Source: Aphrocallistes beatrix (Eukaryota > Porifera > Hexactinellida > Sceptrulophora > Aphrocallistidae). From it: a stretch of DNA of 64,000 nt. Of the stretch, positions 1 through 11,400 are shown one piece after another. The notes beneath the pieces are model-generated. The model was given only the letters and a program-made list of their open reading frames with translations. It did not search any database and was not told the DNA's origin. Position numbers and translations under genes: made by a program. Positions within the stretch are counted from its first letter, which is position 1. Each line of letters starts with the position of its first letter. The stretch covers positions 6,855,524-6,919,523 of the forward strand of contig OY725488.1 in assembly GCA_963281255.1 (NCBI GenBank), in the 5' to 3' direction.

Positions 1-366
1 GCTGGCTGCTAGGGGAGTGGTGAGACGGAGCGTAGTATGGGGAGTGATGAGGATGGTTGATTAACATTGTTGCTGAGTTTGCAAATAAAATATAAAAAAG
101 GTAATCAGGAAAATAATTAAAAATTATCATTTCTTAGTGTTGTATATGTTTATAATAGAGTATTGAGCTTAAATTGTGGTGGGACCGTCCTGACTCGGCA
201 ATTTAATGATCGATGAGTACGAGTATTGTATTAATATTGCCATGTGAATAGTTCCTTTCCTAGATAAGATAACTAAATCACTTCATTCCAAGTTGTATTT
301 TATTGTAATTATCCCAGTTAGTTATCCAGCTTCTATAGCTATTTAGCATCGAATTGCTTAGGATTC
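1..366. other. intergenic, nothing recognised
   Basis: AT-rich sequence upstream of the first gene. No coding segment, repeat or RNA gene was seen. Confidence 0.5.
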
Positions 367-1026
367 ATGGCTGAACCCAGCAAATCATCAGAATGTCCGA
401 TATGTATGGAAAAAATAGAAGATAGGGCTATAGTCAAGATCTGCAGACATGAATTCTGTGTGAAATGTTTTATAGACGCAATGAAGGTGTCCAGAAGGTG
501 TCCCTCACTCGATTGCAAAGATGATGAAATACGCTACTGCGAAGTAGACACAAATGCAGAGTCTCAAACAATAATACTAAGCAATCCGAAGTTGATGATC
601 CGGAGAGAATCCTCAGTGTCCTCACCCAAGGACAAAATTGGAATTATTTCTCGTGAGGAAATCTATCGCTACGGCCTGTATGCTGAGCCGATAAGAGAGA
701 AAGCTACAGGCCGCCCGAACCATTTCGTCTTATTCTTAAATCCAAAGATTCTCTCAGAGAATAGGATCCATCTCCTAAAAGTGGAGCCTTTGATCAAGAA
801 GGACCTGAAAGTTTTGCTGGGAAACTATCCCACGCAACATATCTTGAATCGACTTCAGAAGATGATGGTTACGGAAGGAATTCTATCCGCCAAAGTAGTT
901 GAGTACCTGTCTCCTTACCTCCGAGAGCAGACGTTCCACTTCATACACGAGTTAAGCAACTTTCTATCCAGCGTATACTCAGTCAACGAGTATGTACGAC
1001 TTGTCCAATACAACAGACCCATCTAA
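367..1026 (+). CDS. minimal TOPORS-like RING E3 ligase
   Basis: Single-exon 219-residue protein. A C3HC4 RING starts at residue 11: CPIC, then C26, H28, C31, C34, C45 and C50. The C-terminal half (about 95-215) contains a helical segment including LREQTFHFIHELSNFL. This resembles the helical region following the RING in TOPORS-family ubiquitin/SUMO ligases (LxxRTEHFxHELxxF). Human TOPORS exceeds 1,000 residues and carries SUMO-interaction and RS-rich regions that are absent here, so this is only the RING plus helical core. A broken copy of its 5' end lies at 4118-4225, so the gene or its surroundings have been duplicated. Family assignment rests on the RING spacing plus the C-terminal helix; the role (a nuclear E3) is inferred. 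Confidence 0.7.
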   Translation: MAEPSKSSECPICMEKIEDRAIVKICRHEFCVKCFIDAMKVSRRCPSLDCKDDEIRYCEVDTNAESQTIILSNPKLMIRRESSVSSPKDKIGIISREEIYRYGLYAEPIREKATGRPNHFVLFLNPKILSENRIHLLKVEPLIKKDLKVLLGNYPTQHILNRLQKMMVTEGILSAKVVEYLSPYLREQTFHFIHELSNFLSSVYSVNEYVRLVQYNRPI

Positions 1027-1349
1027 AAATAACGAGTTTATTGTTAGGTAAAATGTTGTCGACGTCATAGTACCTATATTCAACATAGTAGGAGTATACA
1101 ATATTGTTTATTTATCCAAACTTGGAACTTGAAATGGAGAAAATCAGACAGACATATACACTGTACAATCAATCAAGACGGGAACTAATAAATGCTATCA
1201 TAATAAAAGTACAATTTACAAACCTTTTTCGAGTCAACAATCAACAATCAGACTCAATAAATTAATTTACTTTGAAAAGGTATGCTACTGTTTTGGTGGA
1301 ATGCTCTGGTGCAGTGTTCCAGAACATTACTATCTACATACATATTACA
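1027..1349. other. convergent intergenic spacer
   Basis: Spacer between the 3' ends of two convergent genes. It is AT-rich and presumably holds both 3' UTRs. Nothing else seen. Confidence 0.5.
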
Positions 1350-3068
1350 TCATGCGTCACTGAGAATTACTATCTTTTGAGTATATTTATAAGGCACAAG
1401 ACGTTTATAACTGACCACTGACAAGATGATCATGAATCCAACGTAACCATCGAGAATTCCGAATGTTATTTGCGGGCCTGTATGCGTGTAAACGTAGCTC
1501 ACGAATACTGGACCGAGAGAACGAGCTAGGCTCCCAGCGGCAGTCAGGAATCCCATCATAGTTCCTTGTGGAAATGGTCCCAGCATTTTGGAGAAGATCG
1601 CGTAGCACATGACTTGTGCATTTGCGAAACCAACTCCCATCAACACAGAGCCAAGGAGGAACTGCCACAATCGCAACTGAGGTACATATTCACACCACTC
1701 CTGCTCAAAGAAGTCACACCCGACCGCTTCTGTGACATTTTGTAAGAAATCAGGCGAAGGAGAAGAGCCGTTAGGGTAGATAGGTTCGTACTTGACGACA
1801 GGAGTGGGGCCAGGGAGGGGAATGAAGAGAAAGAGAGCTATACTGATGATCATGAGTCCAGCTACAAATAAGGTGCGCTCTTGCACGTAACGGTTCAGCA
1901 CCTTGATGATAATAAACACTATGATTGCTGTGATTCCGAGTGCAGCATAGACTATGTTGTTATAGATATTCGCCTCTTTTCGAGTCCATGCGAACTCATC
2001 CATTGAGAGAGGTGTGCCAATTGTCTCAAATACCGTGAACAGAATAAATATAGAGAAAAAAAGAAAAATGCAAATGATAGAACCCAATTTATCGTAGCTG
2101 GGGAACGTATTCTCCTTTTTGGATAGAACAGAGTGGACTGGAGCTGCATGAACAGCGGTAGAATTTATCCCAAATGATTTATTGTTTTTGTCAAAAAGTC
2201 GAATTTCTTTAAAAAAGAAAAGTAGTATGATATTCACAATTCCTAAAAACACGCCCAGGTATCCGGGTCCTGTGTATAAGTTAATTGCGAACTTAATCGC
2301 TGGAATGGACAAACCGGGATAGCCCAGGGGTGCAAAAGCGAGGCCAAAAACTGGACCCAAGATAATCCCCAGGGCCTGAAATGCACTGACGTTAGCCATG
2401 GCACTGGTGCGCTCCTTCTCAGTGGTAGCAGCTGAAATATAAGCGCGGACTACAGACACGTTACCAGCTCCCACTCCCACAAAGAATCGACTTGCCATCA
2501 TAACCCACGCAGCTATGTCCGCAGGGAACGCATCACAGTAAGAGTAGACTAGGCTGGAAACGGTGAAGATGGTGAGTGAGAGGAACATGGGTTCTTTGAG
2601 AGGTCGGTAGTTTGCCCAGAATCCAAAGATCGGAGAGCTGACAAGTTGTCCCAGTGAGAACGAGGCTACAATCCAACCGTAGAAAGATTTAGATGCGTGA
2701 TCATCCATTGTCCGCAGGTAAGGCCAAATGCTGGAGACGATGATGGTGAAACTAGCACTAGAAAGAAACATGGTGAAGTACATTATGCGAATCGACCACC
2801 AGCGTCTCCGATCTTCGGAGCTATCGATCAAGCCCCTGCTCCTACGAACGGTAGCGGGGACCGTCTTTAGAGACCAGCTCCGGAAAATAGAGCTATCAGT
2901 CCCAAAGGACAAGGTTTTATCCGTGCCAGTATTCGGGGTTTGCACAGGTTTGTTGTGACTCTTCTTGAAGTAGGAGAGAAGAGGAGTACTGTCCGAATCA
3001 TCTTGAGAGGATTCATTGTTACCGTTACTCCCCTTCAAAGGGGAAGTGTTGGGACTGTTGATAGCCAT
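1350..3068 (-). CDS. MFSD8: CLN7/MFSD8-like lysosomal major facilitator transporter
   Basis: Single-exon 572-residue membrane protein with about 12 predicted transmembrane helices. Landmarks shared with human CLN7 are: RWWSIRIMYFTMFLSSASF before helix 1; SIWPYL; GWIVASFSLGQLVSSPIFG with the following NYRP-KEP loop (MFS motif A region); GVGAGNVSVVRAY; SAMANVSAFQALGFILGP-like; and a C-terminal LGPFPQGTMMGFLTAAGS segment. The N-terminal cytosolic tail contains DSTPLL, a [DE]xxxL[LI] acidic dileucine motif of the kind that sends CLN7 to lysosomes. A cysteine-bearing lumenal loop near residues 450-480 (GCDFFEQEWCEY) matches the large CLN7 lumenal loop. Human CLN7 is 518 residues; the surplus is a longer serine-rich N-terminus. 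Lysosomal location is inferred from family and motif. Confidence 0.9.
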   Translation of the reverse strand: MAINSPNTSPLKGSNGNNESSQDDSDSTPLLSYFKKSHNKPVQTPNTGTDKTLSFGTDSSIFRSWSLKTVPATVRRSRGLIDSSEDRRRWWSIRIMYFTMFLSSASFTIIVSSIWPYLRTMDDHASKSFYGWIVASFSLGQLVSSPIFGFWANYRPLKEPMFLSLTIFTVSSLVYSYCDAFPADIAAWVMMASRFFVGVGAGNVSVVRAYISAATTEKERTSAMANVSAFQALGIILGPVFGLAFAPLGYPGLSIPAIKFAINLYTGPGYLGVFLGIVNIILLFFFKEIRLFDKNNKSFGINSTAVHAAPVHSVLSKKENTFPSYDKLGSIICIFLFFSIFILFTVFETIGTPLSMDEFAWTRKEANIYNNIVYAALGITAIIVFIIIKVLNRYVQERTLFVAGLMIISIALFLFIPLPGPTPVVKYEPIYPNGSSPSPDFLQNVTEAVGCDFFEQEWCEYVPQLRLWQFLLGSVLMGVGFANAQVMCYAIFSKMLGPFPQGTMMGFLTAAGSLARSLGPVFVSYVYTHTGPQITFGILDGYVGFMIILSVVSYKRLVPYKYTQKIVILSDA

Positions 3069-3646
3069 GAGTCTCTTTTAGATTTAGTTGGAAATCGAAG
3101 TGTCCGATAATGCTGTTAAAATCATGTGGAATGGTTGCTAATAAGTGTCTAAATTGAGATAATGATACATTAAGTTGTACATTCCAATCATTCCTAAAGT
3201 TGCAATCGAACATTATAGTAAAAATGTATGTATTTTGAATTAAAAGTTCATGAGCTACAAAAGAAACTGTCACTCTAGAGCCAGAGTCAATAAAATCATT
3301 GAGGACCGGAATAAAACAGCTAAGTAACACACGTGTTTTATTAGCACATCTTATACATAACAGTTCAAATTCACAGGTTCCTTATCTATAGACAACAACA
3401 AAGCGATTATCAAAGCCTATTCGATTGGTGACAAAGAAGTACATGCAATCTTACAAAGGACATCAATCAAAATTGAGATCCGTTGTCGCTATTCACCAGG
3501 TTTCTATTGTCTACACAACAGTACGGTTTACTTTCTACTCGTTGATATATTCATTTGGTCTCATGGTGAATTACAAAAAACCTATTTCAACAGTTAATTA
3601 AATTTAAAAATAGTAATTAAGGAAAATATATTCCACCAAAGTATGA
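3069..3646. other. intergenic with diverged local duplication
   Basis: Pieces of this stretch (about 3290-3390, 3480-3510 and 3555-3650) recur in diverged form at about 4255-4360 and 4615-4710. No gene seen. Confidence 0.5.
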
Positions 3647-3890
3647 AATTCAATGAATGTGGACACCCAAACATCAGTAAAGAATGCTGCTATCTATCCA
3701 GCTAGCTGGTGTAAGTCTCTTCGCTTAAACTGACTTCGGTTGGTTCTTCTATCAGAGTACCATTCGTCTCTTGACTTAATTGTGTTAAAAGTGAATTGTG
3801 AAATTGTGCCGGTGCTCCGAATTGTGAATTCTAAAAAAATTCATCTGGATAAGAGAGAACATATTAAATAGCTTGCTAGTAATTATGTAA
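3647..3890. repeat. recent local duplication, copy 1 (copy 2 at 5041-5284)
   Basis: This 244-bp segment is repeated almost exactly at 5041-5284, 1,394 bp away, with only a few substitutions (for example A/G at 3666 and C/T in the gtgctcc/gtgttcc pair). Beyond position 3890 the copies continue, but the next ~55 bp are in opposite orientation in the two copies. Collinearity then resumes at the segment starting about 3947. Confidence 0.9.
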
Positions 3891-3946
3891 TATGCCTGTG
3901 TCTCACTCAACACACCAACACTTGACTGCAAAGTTTGGAATCAACT

Positions 3947-4070
3947 GAATGGAATATCATAAGAATGAACTGTCAATCACTAATTCAAACAGTGACGCAA
4001 CAAACTCTAATTGATTGCACTATGGTGACGAACCATTGGAGAAAGAGGGGAGCCGCGTGTCCTTAGTAAA
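3947..4070 (-). pseudogene. copied fragment of the ILRUN 3' terminal exon
   Basis: Matches about 5335-5480, which contains the end of the last ILRUN coding exon plus downstream sequence. The copy has small gaps and a lost stop context and is not attached to upstream exons, so it is a non-functional duplicate. Confidence 0.75.
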
Positions 4071-4117
4071 TATATGAAATTCTAAGAAATGCTGTGATTG
4101 GAACAGGTTATCTGGGG

Positions 4118-4225
4118 ATTCATGGCTAAACCAAACGTATCATCAGAATGTCCGATATGAATGGACAAGATTGAGAAAGAGTTGTAGTCAACAGCTGCAA
4201 ACATGAATTCTGTATCAAATAGTAA
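4118..4225 (+). pseudogene. truncated copy of the TOPORS-like gene 5' end
   Basis: Nucleotides here align with 364-473 of the RING gene, including the start codon context. The second RING cysteine codon TGT has become TGA, small deletions shift the frame, and the match ends after the HEFC segment. It is a dead fragment carried with the surrounding duplications. Confidence 0.85.
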
Positions 4226-5040
4226 ATCAGAAAAAATCTAATATGTACTAGAGCCAGTCAATAAAGTAAAGTAACACAAGTGTTTATTAGCACATCTTAT
4301 ACAAAACAGTTCCAGCTCACAGGTTCCGTTGTCGCTATTCACTAGAGGTTTCTATTGTATGTATAAAATAAACAAGATAGTCTACTCATTACTCTATTTC
4401 ATATACCGTATACACTCGAATGAATATTCGCCAAGCAAAGAGGGTGCTAATTTTCTCGTTACCTCTTAGAATAAAGATTAACATTAAATCTTCCCTTCTA
4501 CTATTTCTTCAATCACTAGTGTGGTTATATTTATTGAAAAGTCTCTTGTATCTGAAATATTATTTTCTTCACAGGCTAAAAATTAATAATCGCCCCGCTA
4601 CTATTCGAAGATATACCGTATTCGTTAGGTCTCATGGTGAATAGAAAAATATTCCAGTAGTTAAATAAAAATGTTAATTAAGGAAAATGTTTCCTAGCAA
4701 AGTATGAAATATTAATGAGTGTAGAAGGAGGATCTAGGGAATATATGCACATCATACTACGTTATAGAGAGTAAAGTTTAGGATATATTAGCAGTATTAG
4801 AGTAAATGGGAATAAAATAGAGGTAATATTAGTATTTTAACCTTTATAATAATAATAATAATAATAATAATTAATTAATTAATTAATGATTTCCCTATTA
4901 GGGATGAACATTGGTACATACAGAGGCTACACAGCTAGTCTCGCTAATCAATTGCTAGATGTACAATACTGTCAGAGGGTTATGGTTAGCACTCCATAGC
5001 TATCAGATGGTGATCGAAAAATAACTTGAAAAACACAGCA
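4226..5040. repeat. intergenic with (TAA)n/(TTAA)n microsatellite
   Basis: Contains diverged copies of the 3290-3670 sequence (see that entry) and an AAT/TTAA microsatellite at about 4846-4887. No gene seen. Confidence 0.55.
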
Positions 5041-5284
5041 AATTCAATGAATGTGGACGCCCAAACATCAGTAAAGAATGCTGCTATCTATCCAGCTAGC
5101 TGGTGTAAGTCTCTTCGCTTAAACTGACTTCGGTTGGTTCTTCTATCAGAGTACCATTCGTCTCTTGACTTAATTGTGTTAAAAGTGAATTGTGAAATTG
5201 TGCCGGTGTTCCGAATTGTGAATTCTAAAAAAATTCATCTGGATAAGAGAGAACATATTAAATAGCTTGCTAGTAATTATGTAA
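5041..5284. repeat. recent local duplication, copy 2
   Basis: Partner of 3647-3890. It lies just downstream of the ILRUN stop codon, so this copy is probably the original location of the ILRUN 3' flank. Confidence 0.9.
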
Positions 5285-5409
5285 GTTGATTCCAAACTTT
5301 GCAGTCAAGTGTGGTTTGTTGAGACACAGACATATGAATGGAATATCATAAAGCAAATGTCATAAGAATGAACTGTCAATCACTAATTCAAACAGTGACG
5401 TAACAAACT

Positions 5410-8400
5410 CTAATTGATTGCACTATGTGTTGGTAATAAAGGTTGACGAACCATTGGAGAAGGAGGGGGAGCCGCGTGTCCAGAGGTAGAGTCCGGCTGC
5501 TTGAGTGGGGAAATAGAATTGGAGCTGACGAGTAACTCTGGCGAATTATTGAAAACTAAAACATAAAAATGAAACGTGACAAAATATAATGAATAAATAC
5601 TGTTCATAAATTAAATAAATTACTTTTCGATTGAACTAACTTGGTTGCGGCAGAGAGGTTGCGAAGGGGTTAATGTGAGAGTTGAGTGCCACTTTCTGCC
5701 CAATAGGAATATCATTCATTTGCTGGGTAACTCCAAGAATCCCATTGACCTCGACAGATAGAATCACCCATATCACATCTAAGAATTACAAAATGTTACA
5801 ATTCCGTGTTTGAAACATTAATAGTACTCCCTAGTATTTGCACAAGAACGAATTCACATACTAAAGAAATTAATTTGTAAGGTTTACTCATCAATTTTGT
5901 AAGTATTGCGTATCAATAAATGATGTAATCTTATTAGGAACCCTTAGCTGAACGAACAATGCATGTAAATCTATCTGGAGCAACACATTCATTGTTACTT
6001 CAATCTTCTACAGTTCGAGATGAATATCAAAGTATTCAGTGGAAGCTCCAACCCCTTCCTGACAGGTGAAATTGTCGAGAACTTGTCGCTGTCTCTAGGG
6101 AAGGTTTCACTCAGCAAGTTCGCCAACCAGGAGACGTGTGTAGAGATCGGTGAGTCAGTACGGGGAGAAGACGTGTACATCGTACAGACGGGGGCTGGAG
6201 ACATCAACGACAATCTTATGGAGCTGTTGATCATGATAAGTGCTTGTAAGATTGCTTCAGCTCAGAGGGTGGTAGCAGTGATCCCTTGCTATCCCTACGC
6301 GCGTCAGGACAAGAAGGATAAAAGCAGAGCCCCGATCACAGCCAAGCTTGTAGCCAACATGCTCTCGGTCGCTGGAGCAGACCACATCATCACGATGGAC
6401 CTGCACGCTTCTCAAATTCAAGGATTCTTTGACATTCCAGTCGATAACCTGTATGCAGAGCCGATGATGATAAAATACATTCGCGATAACGTGACAGATT
6501 GGAAGAACGCAGTCGTAGTGTCGCCAGACGCTGGAGGTGCGAAAAGAGTGACGGCCCTCGCGGACAAATTACTGATAGGATTCGCATTGATACATAAAGA
6601 GAGGCAGAAGGCCAATGAGGTTTCGCGTATGGTTCTGGTAGGAGATGTAAAGGATAGGGTCTCGATATTGGTGGATGACATCGCTGATACGTGTGGCACA
6701 ATGCTGAAAGCTGCCGATAAATTGATAGAAGCTGGAGCCTCGAAAGTATACGCGATAGTAGTCCACGGTATACTTTCTGGAGATGCGATGAAAAATATCG
6801 AAAACTCGGTATTGGAGGAATTTGTAGTAACCAATACAATCGGACAACAAGGAAACATGAATAAATGTGCTAAGCTCAAGATGATTGATATCAGCAAGAT
6901 GCTGGCAGAAGCAATCAGGAGGATTCACAATGGTGAATCAGTTTCACACCTCTTCAACCATGTACCACTGTAACGCTATGCCTTACATAATTACAGTTGA
7001 AACTACGACTTACTAGGAGTAATTTACAATCGTGCTTTTGTTCTTCATGAAAATTATCCGTTTTGGTTAAAATGGTAAACAAGAGAGGATGGTCTAAGGT
7101 CCTACTTTAATATTGAGCAGATCATATCATGTCTGAAACAGGGTTGGTGTCGAATGCTTTCATTGCAGTTATTTTGTCATTCGCTGGATTAGTATATAAT
7201 CTGGGCAGATTTAGCCAGATTATAAAACATATGTCAGCTTCCAGGGGCAAAGCCCTTGAATCCCCTCAACCACAAATCCTGACTACTGAGCCAATATCCA
7301 TAGGCGTCGTAAACTTTATTTCCTACCCTTGGACTGCCCGGCCACAATAATCCAGGGCCGTTCAGTCAGTTAATCGGGCCGTATCTTCAGCTGATCCAGG
7401 GTTACCGTCAGCCAAATGGGCCGTGACCCTTGATCTACATGAGGAATTATTTACAGCCAATTACCAGTACATAATAGCACTAAGCTTTTTACCGGGTAGC
7501 ACCCGGCATTAGACCGGGTAGTACCCGGTCATTTCCCGGGAGATCGGGCACTACCCGGCATTCCCTCTGGGCCGCCCGGCCATTGCCGGGTAACCGGGTG
7601 GGTTACGACGCCTATGCCAATATCTATATAAGGGAATACTTTGTATTTGATCACAATGTTTAGTTACGATCGTTACATCCGGCAGAGTCTGGGTAATTAT
7701 TATTAACTAAGAAATTTTAAATTGTCGTACATAAACAACTTTGAATTTATTCGTAGTCCTTCCATTCTGCAAATAAATCACTGCAGCAAGTAATAGATTT
7801 AGAACAAGATTCATGAATGTCGAGTATGCATGAATACGACTCCATAAAAGTTCTGGTTTTCTCTGAACAAGAAACGTAAAACGCAAAGCCATCGTAAATA
7901 TGGATAAAGAACAGGAGACATGGAAGGAGTATCCCAAAACATAGACCAGGAGACATTGGTGGAGAATGGGAATGAAATCGACTCAGTACCACCAACTGAG
8001 GAGAGAGATATGAGATATTTCGAGAATGACACATCTGAATTGGAAGAAAGGGGAGAGGATCAATCCCCGAGAACAGACCCATCTATTCTCAAGGAAAAAG
8101 TAGAAACGGTGATACTTGCAGTTGAGGAGAGTTCTCGACAAATAATTTCGAAATGGAGCGAGTTCCTGACAGAAGGAGAGGAATTCGAAGACCTGTGTTT
8201 GCAAAGGCTGGACCAGTTGATATGTGAGGCTCAGACTCTCGAAGAAGCGGTCATCGAACAGAAACACAAGCTATTCGAGCGAGCACAGCATCTCGCAGAT
8301 ATGCTTGGGAAGTACAACAGATAGTGACATATCACATATACGGTATTATAATATCCCTGAAATTTAAGGCTAGGCATTTAATATGTGTGATGTATAATAT

Positions 8401-11400
8401 TGCTATTAACGGTATTCTAAATAAATCATAGTCAACAAGGATGTTTAATAATGTCAGTGGATGCAAATACATACTGCAATGCTAGTTTTGTATTTATGGA
8501 AAAGGAACAAACAAAATTGAGTTAGACATGAGCACAAGCCACAGCTGGTGGCCTATCCAGAACACCCTCTACACCCGCAGTTGACACACTCCACTATCTT
8601 TCCTTCCTCCAGCTTACTTTTAGGCACGCGACATATACAAGCAGTTCCGAAATTGGTGTCTCGTGCCTGGATGCATTTCAGACAGCACAGATTCTCATAC
8701 CCAGGTTTCTTCCATTTGGCGATGAGATTCGCGTCAGCATATCCATGGTCCACACAGTAGTCATACAGCTCTCTGGATATGGCTCTGCGGCGGAAGTAGA
8801 GGTCGTAGAGGTAGCGGGATTTCTGATGATGGACTTTGAGTATCGGCCAGAGAGATTCACATTTTCGCTTTCCATCGTGCGGATCCATCTCTGCATCTTG
8901 CATTTTCTTGTCCAGCTCATCCAGAGTGGGCTCTATTAGCTCCCAGCCCTCAGGGGGGCGCTTTTTGGTCCGCCGAATTTTAGGCATAATTCTAATATTT
9001 TATTACAACAATATTATAAAATATTTAGTAATGGGGTTAGTACGATACTATCAGCAATTCAAATACCTAAATAACTGACCCCATTCGGAATCGAGGGAGT
9101 AACTAAACATTATTCATAATGTGGTGGTACGAAATTAATATGTAGTACGTAAACAGAAGAACAATAATGACAATTTCATTTCATTTAGTGTAAGTTCGCC
9201 TATAAAAACGAGTTTCAAGTAAAACGACTTGCGATTAGGCGAATTCTACTGTGTCTACTACCTTAGTTTACTAAATACGTACAGTTATACACACATTGTA
9301 TAAAGTGTCCGTTAATGAGACGCCGGACAAAGGAAGCGTTTCAAGCGAAGGCCATGGATTGATGGCCACCCTCCTGAAAAGTCTATGAAATGTGAGGAAA
9401 CTACAGGAAACAGTACATCCAGTCTGCAGGCCAATACAAACATATATAAATGCATATATACTAAAGTATTCATATATTAGTTAGTTATCGATCGCAGGAT
9501 GCGATTAGGTACTAAAGCACGCTAGAGCAGCAGCGAGTATATAGCTCTCACAGTCACAGATATACTTCTTTCTACAGTCGGCATCACACGCAGTGGTTAC
9601 GCTTCTTGCATTCACATTCGCAAAATATTCCATGAAAAGAGTAGAATTCGTTTTAAATCGTTGGACAAGATCCCACCAAGACTCTGCACTGAGGTCTTTC
9701 AGTTGATAAAGCTCTCTTGCAGAATAATTCAACTCAAACTGAGGAAGTTTTCCTTCCCGCGCGAGAATATTCGCTTTTGTAATGTTCAAGAAATATTGAT
9801 CATAATCTAGCATTTCGAATGTTTCCGAGTCAATAGTGTAAACTCTGAATGAAGGATTCTGTTGAGGGAACGTGGTGACTGACGGGGTGATGAGGACAGG
9901 CCCAAACACTTGATTATTCCGTTGGAGAACTTTGAAATGATCTTGATGAGTGTGTCCGAAAAGCTGTCCAACAATGATATCTGAAAAATGATTGGTTATA
10001 TTGTAGTACCAATCTCCATATTCGTCGGTAGTTGAGCCGATACCGGGCGGGATATGACCGACAATCAGCACTTTCTCTCCATTCCTTCGAGCGGTCTCCA
10101 GCGTCTCCTGTATCCACTGGGTCTGCTTTGTATATGCAGGGTTCTTGTGGTTGAGAAGAGAATAGAAATTGTACAAATAGCCGTAATCTGAGTTGTAGGA
10201 GATCAACCTAAGCTTCGGTTTCAACATCAACGTATAGTAGCCCCCGAGGCTTAAAGTTTCTAACGCACCTTCAGGAAAGGGAGCCCACGATTTCCACAAC
10301 TTGGCAAGAGCCGCAGTTAGATTCATATAGCGAGATTGTATATACTCACTCTCTGGGAAGGACTCGTGGTTGCCTAGGACAGGGTAGATGGGAGTGTTTG
10401 GGAGGTGTTTCTTCATCATGCTAATTACTAGACTATGTGCATTCATTTGGCTCTCCTCTGTTTCTAACCATATGTCGTGTGGTGGATTGTCGCCTCCATA
10501 CACGACAAGATCAATCCCACTTAGCGTCTCCAAATGCTCTAGCAGCAAGTTGGCAGTTTCTAGCGGGAAATCACACCCGTATGCTCCATACATACCAGCT
10601 GGGTTGCTGCCAGTCATGGAGTTCCGACAGCAGAGGAAATAGTCACATGTGGAAGGCGCGTTCTTTTCGAAATCAATGTCAATATGCATATCTGTAATGT
10701 GCAATAGCTTGATAGGCTTTGAGGAGGTTTTCTTATTTTTACTCGGTTTTTTTAAGGATCTACTAATAGAGAGCTGCGACTGATTCCATCTATAAGCTCT
10801 GTCATTCGGGCAAGCGTGCAGGTGCTCACAAATTCTCTCGGCAGAGAGCTCACTGTTCACGATGCTATACCACATTATGGGACCGTACAGCCTTGCTAGA
10901 CTGGGGCACATTGCCGTTGCGTTGTAGCGTGACCTCAGAGCTTCAATGCACAAATAATTGGAAGCGTTATATAACTCGTCATCGAAAAATTTTCTCCTCG
11001 ACGCGTCGGCAATAACCCCGTTTATTAACTTTTTACAAATATCACAATTAATAATCGAGAAAAGAATGTCGTGATTGTCTATTGAGTTAATAGGATTGGA
11101 AGTCGATATTATGCTTATCTTTCCCGCGAGATTAGAGATTAGATCAACAAGAGCTTTACTAGCGTTAATTGCTGAACCTTCGAACTTAGAATCATCAACA
11201 TTCAAATATTTAGCCGTAGGAAAACAGGGAACACACAGGAATAGGAACGAAAAGTTTATAAGGATAGCGGCAAAAAATCGAACCATTGATAATTTCATGA
11301 TTGCCACAGTAATCAATTAGCCTATTTAAATCGATTTGAGCATAGTATCTACAGATCACTGTTAAATATGGATAATCAGGTTTCAGTTGCACATGATAAC

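Noticed and set aside
7129-7350. Possible small membrane protein (starts [18 protein letters not shown])
   Set aside because: One hydrophobic stretch only, no family recognised, and the frame ends inside the hAT MITE at 7299. It could be a gene broken by the insertion, but nothing supports it.
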